A stretch of 64,000 nt of DNA, taken from the NCBI GenBank assembly GCA_013396915.1, contig VWZL01000328.1:434186-498185 (forward strand). The letters are read 5' to 3'. Within the stretch, counting starts at the first letter, position 1. Every line of letters starts with the position of its first letter. This stretch comes from Stercorarius parasiticus. Its lineage: Eukaryota > Chordata > Aves > Charadriiformes > Stercorariidae. The notes beneath the pieces were generated by a model that was not told the origin of the DNA, did no database searches, and was given only the letters and a program-made list of their open reading frames with translations. The translations under genes and the position numbers were made by a program. Below are positions 61,419-64,000 of this stretch, one piece after another.

Positions 61419-61996
61419 ATGCAAGGTCCTACATTACCCTTGAGGGAGGGGATCCTTCCCCTCTACACAACACCAGTGAGGCCTCACCTGCAGTGGTGGG
61501 TCCAGTTCTGGGCTTCTCAGTACAAGAGTGACATGGACATACGGGAGCCAGTCCTGGGAAGGGCCACAAAGATGATGAAGGGACAGAGGCATCTCTCCTA
61601 TCGGGAAAGGCTGAGAGAGCTGGGATTGTTAAGCCTAGAGAAGAGAAGGTTCAGGGGGATCGTATCAATGTGTATAAATACCTAAAGGAGGGTGCAAAAA
61701 AGGAGCCAGGCTCTGGAAAGATCCTGGTGCCCAGTGACAGGACAAGAGGCAACAGGCACAAACTGAAACACAGGAGGGTCCCTCTGAACATGAGATAACA
61801 CTCTCTTACTGTGAGGGCGACCAAGCACTGGCGCAGGTCACCCAGAGAGGCTGTAGGCTCTCTCTCCCTAGGGTTATTCATGAAACCATCAAGACACAGT
61901 CCTGGGCAACCGGCTGTAGGTGGTCCAGCTTGAGCAGGGGGGTTGGACAAGATGACCTCCAGAGCTCCCTTTCAACCTCCACTGTCCTGTGAATAT
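61419..61996 (+). mobile_element. Degraded CR1 LINE, 5'-truncated
   Basis: Homology is clear from about 61440 (TGAGGGAGGGGATCCTTCCC). It runs through the ORF2 C-terminal region, with motifs VRPHLQWWVQFWASQYKSD, RATKMMKGQRHLSYRERLRE and LGLLSLEKRRF, to a CR1-like 3' end (GGGGTTGGACAAGATGACCT, then CCAGAGCTCCCTTTCAACCT). The frame breaks after RRFRG and again further on, and the octamer tail is decayed (CCTGTGAATATCTG). It is older than the copy at 16461 and belongs to a different CR1 subfamily, judging by its VPSDRTRGNRHKLK-like stretch. Confidence 0.9.
61440..61800 (+). pseudogene. CR1 ORF2 C-terminal remnant, frameshifted
   Basis: The first frame reads ILPLYTTPVRPHLQWWVQFW and continues to LSLEKRRFRGIV. 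A frameshift then moves the match to another frame (CINT instead of the expected YKYLK), and later codons DRTRGNRHKLKHRR are recognisable before a premature TGA/TAA. The usual tyrosine and cysteine of LEYCVQ are replaced by tryptophans. Non-functional. Confidence 0.85.
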
Positions 61997-64000
61997 CTGA
62001 ATGAAATATTCAATTTTTGGGTAATTTGGGAATATTTTTGAAGTTGGTCTGTCAACCACGAAGTTTCTTTTTATGGTGCTATTTCAATTTCTTGCTTTAA
62101 GTCGGTAACTTTACCTTGATGTCCCAACTGGGCAAATTTTTCCAAAGTGAGTACATTTTTCAGTACCAGGTATCTATGTTAAAATCAAAAGCTTATGCCC
62201 TGCTATACTTACAAAAGGACTGCTAGTCCCACATATGATGGAACCCAAAAGACAGTCTTTTAAGCTATGATTTAATGTAACTATTGAGGAAGTAAAAGCT
62301 TACATCATTCATGTCTTTAATAGTGTTTTCCATTTTTATAAGAATCCTTACTGCCAACCTAAAAAGAACAGGATGTTCTTTTTATATAAAACTTCCTTAT
62401 ATCAAAACCACTTGGAATACATTTCACATTACATGGGAAAAAAAATACTCAGCCTTTACACGTGTAGAGGTGTCATTGAAATCAATTAGTCATAACCAAA
62501 TATCTAGTGGCAGGCTAATATATCATACACAATGTTACGATCCCCAATTATACTTTGATATGGAAGATTTGAGATCAGAGAGGAAAAACAGGTCTTACAA
62601 CAGATATATGTAGATAGACATTTTATTTTATTTCAAAAAATAGCAAATGTCTTCAGAACACAAACCAGAAAGTTATTAAAAGCTTCATAGCAAAATATTT
62701 AGCCAACTCTGTTACAATATATAGGCTTGAGGTTCTAACAGTTAACACTATGCCTCAATTCACTGAGCAAGGAATGCTCCTGATAGATAAACATCGCGCA
62801 GTTGAAATATGGAGCTGAATATTAAAAAACAGAGAGGGCATTTTTGTCTTTGATCTTTCACAATCAAAGTAATTGAAGAACAATGACATTTTAACAGGCT
62901 TGATTCTTTTTGGGAAAAGCCATTCAAAATAATTCCTGAGTATTTAGGTTAAGTGAACATATCAAAACCGACCAATTAAGACCAACATCCTGTTAGGTGA
63001 GCCTTGCGACTTGAAGTGACGCTCTCCAGCATGGCTGTCATGGCAGGATCACGGCCTAAATACCTTAATGAAATACATGAAAACTTGCTGGTATGCACAT
63101 TCGAATTCTCATTTGCTTTAGCAATAGCCTACAACTGTCAACTGTGAAGCTTGCTTTGCTGAGAAAAACATTGTTTTAAATGTCACTTTCTTTTGCAAAA
63201 TCTTGTAATGCAAATTGCCACAGCTAAGCCTCCAGTGAACCATCACACCACTAATTATGTGAAATATATAAATCAAAATTTAGGCAAGGGGCTTTCATAC
63301 TATGTTAGTATACATATTGAATTGTATGCTTTGTATCGGTATTTTGAACACAGAGATCTAGTTATTTAGCTTCTTGCTATTGTAATGTGAGGCAATATAT
63401 CCATTTTCCATTATTCTCTTCAAATGCATATCACAATATCATCTTATTATACATCATGTTTCTAAAATCCTGTTGGCATTCATCATGTTCTTACGATTTA
63501 AATTGAATGTGTATATTTTGATTTTAAAACTGCTGCCAATCAAAGTGGTTTAGAAAACTATATCCCAGAAGAATTTTCAGATTTCTTACTTTATATATGT
63601 TTTCCCAGAATTACAGGATTAAATTACAATGGATGTAGAAAGATTATTTTACAAAGCGTAGTTAATAATTCACAACACTGGTATTCAACTCGACCAATTA
63701 CAATGAATTCACAAAAATGGTTTTAATTATACCCACTCTTTTCTATCCACCCACCCCAATATGTAAACAAGTTTCTCACAATGACAATGGCAAGACTGCA
63801 GTTACCGAGAGGTACCGTATGTGAAAGACAACACCTAGGATAAAGGCCTGGATTTGACAATTCCAGTATGTGCTCCTGCTCACTTCCCATTCCAGACCGC
63901 AACCACCTTTTTTAGACTCTCGCGGTCATTAAATAAACAGAACTTACAGGTAAATGGAGCTTTTTTTCTAATACAGGCTTCTGGAGTCAAATTGATAAAA
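61997..64000. other. Unique AT-rich noncoding stretch
   Basis: No gene or repeat recognised. The frame at 62311-62613 (100 codons) has no familiar motif. Several blocks are very AT-rich (for example 63230-63520). Confidence 0.55.

Noticed and set aside
61651..61950. 99-codon minus-strand frame within the 61 kb CR1
   Set aside because: It is the antisense shadow of the CR1 ORF2 remnant.

Overview
The window reads as vertebrate nuclear DNA from a bird, and as a gene-poor intergenic or intronic stretch. The evidence is indirect but consistent: low-to-moderate GC content, no bacterial-style packed genes, several CR1 LINE copies (the dominant avian retrotransposon) including one with the typical ATTCTATG octamer tail, and two isolated LTRs laid out like avian endogenous-retrovirus LTRs. 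I found no protein-coding gene, tRNA, rRNA or CRISPR array that I can name. The longest open frames are either CR1 reverse-transcriptase remnants or chance frames. The species cannot be fixed from this sequence. A neoavian bird is my best guess, by inference.

Layout. 1-4317: AT-rich unique sequence with one small tandem duplication (954-999). 4318-4973: solo LTR, plus orientation, with a perfect 5-bp target-site duplication (ACCCT). 4974-8935: unique sequence with one exon-like segment (7900-7985). 8938-9022: CR1 3' tail fragment. 9023-16460: unique sequence with a weak antisense CR1 tail (15086-15160), a doubtful CR1-like piece (14660-14735) and a terminal-exon-like segment (12873-13560). 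16461-17040: well preserved 5'-truncated CR1. 17041-24665: unique. 24666-25499: second solo LTR, antisense, 5-bp duplication CCTCC. 25500-28507: unique. 28508-29224: older CR1 holding a 278-base assembly gap. 29225-58184: long unique stretch with microsatellites, a 30-base gap in a C-rich run, a 111-bp exon-like segment (39483-39593), a 15-bp microexon-like segment (47208-47222) and a 12-bp-arm inverted repeat (53593-53639). 58185-59300: strongly decayed ancient CR1, apparently interrupted. About 61419-61996: degraded CR1. 61997-64000: unique AT-rich sequence.

No set of genes works together here. The supported biology is transposon history: CR1 copies of at least three age grades (ancient amniote type at 58 kb, intermediate at 28 and 61 kb, young at 16.5 kb), and two retroviral insertions reduced to solo LTRs by LTR-LTR recombination. 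Each LTR could still carry promoter and polyadenylation signals. The exon-like segments rest only on splice-site appearance and an open frame, and are hypotheses. I did not find a convincing new biological system.
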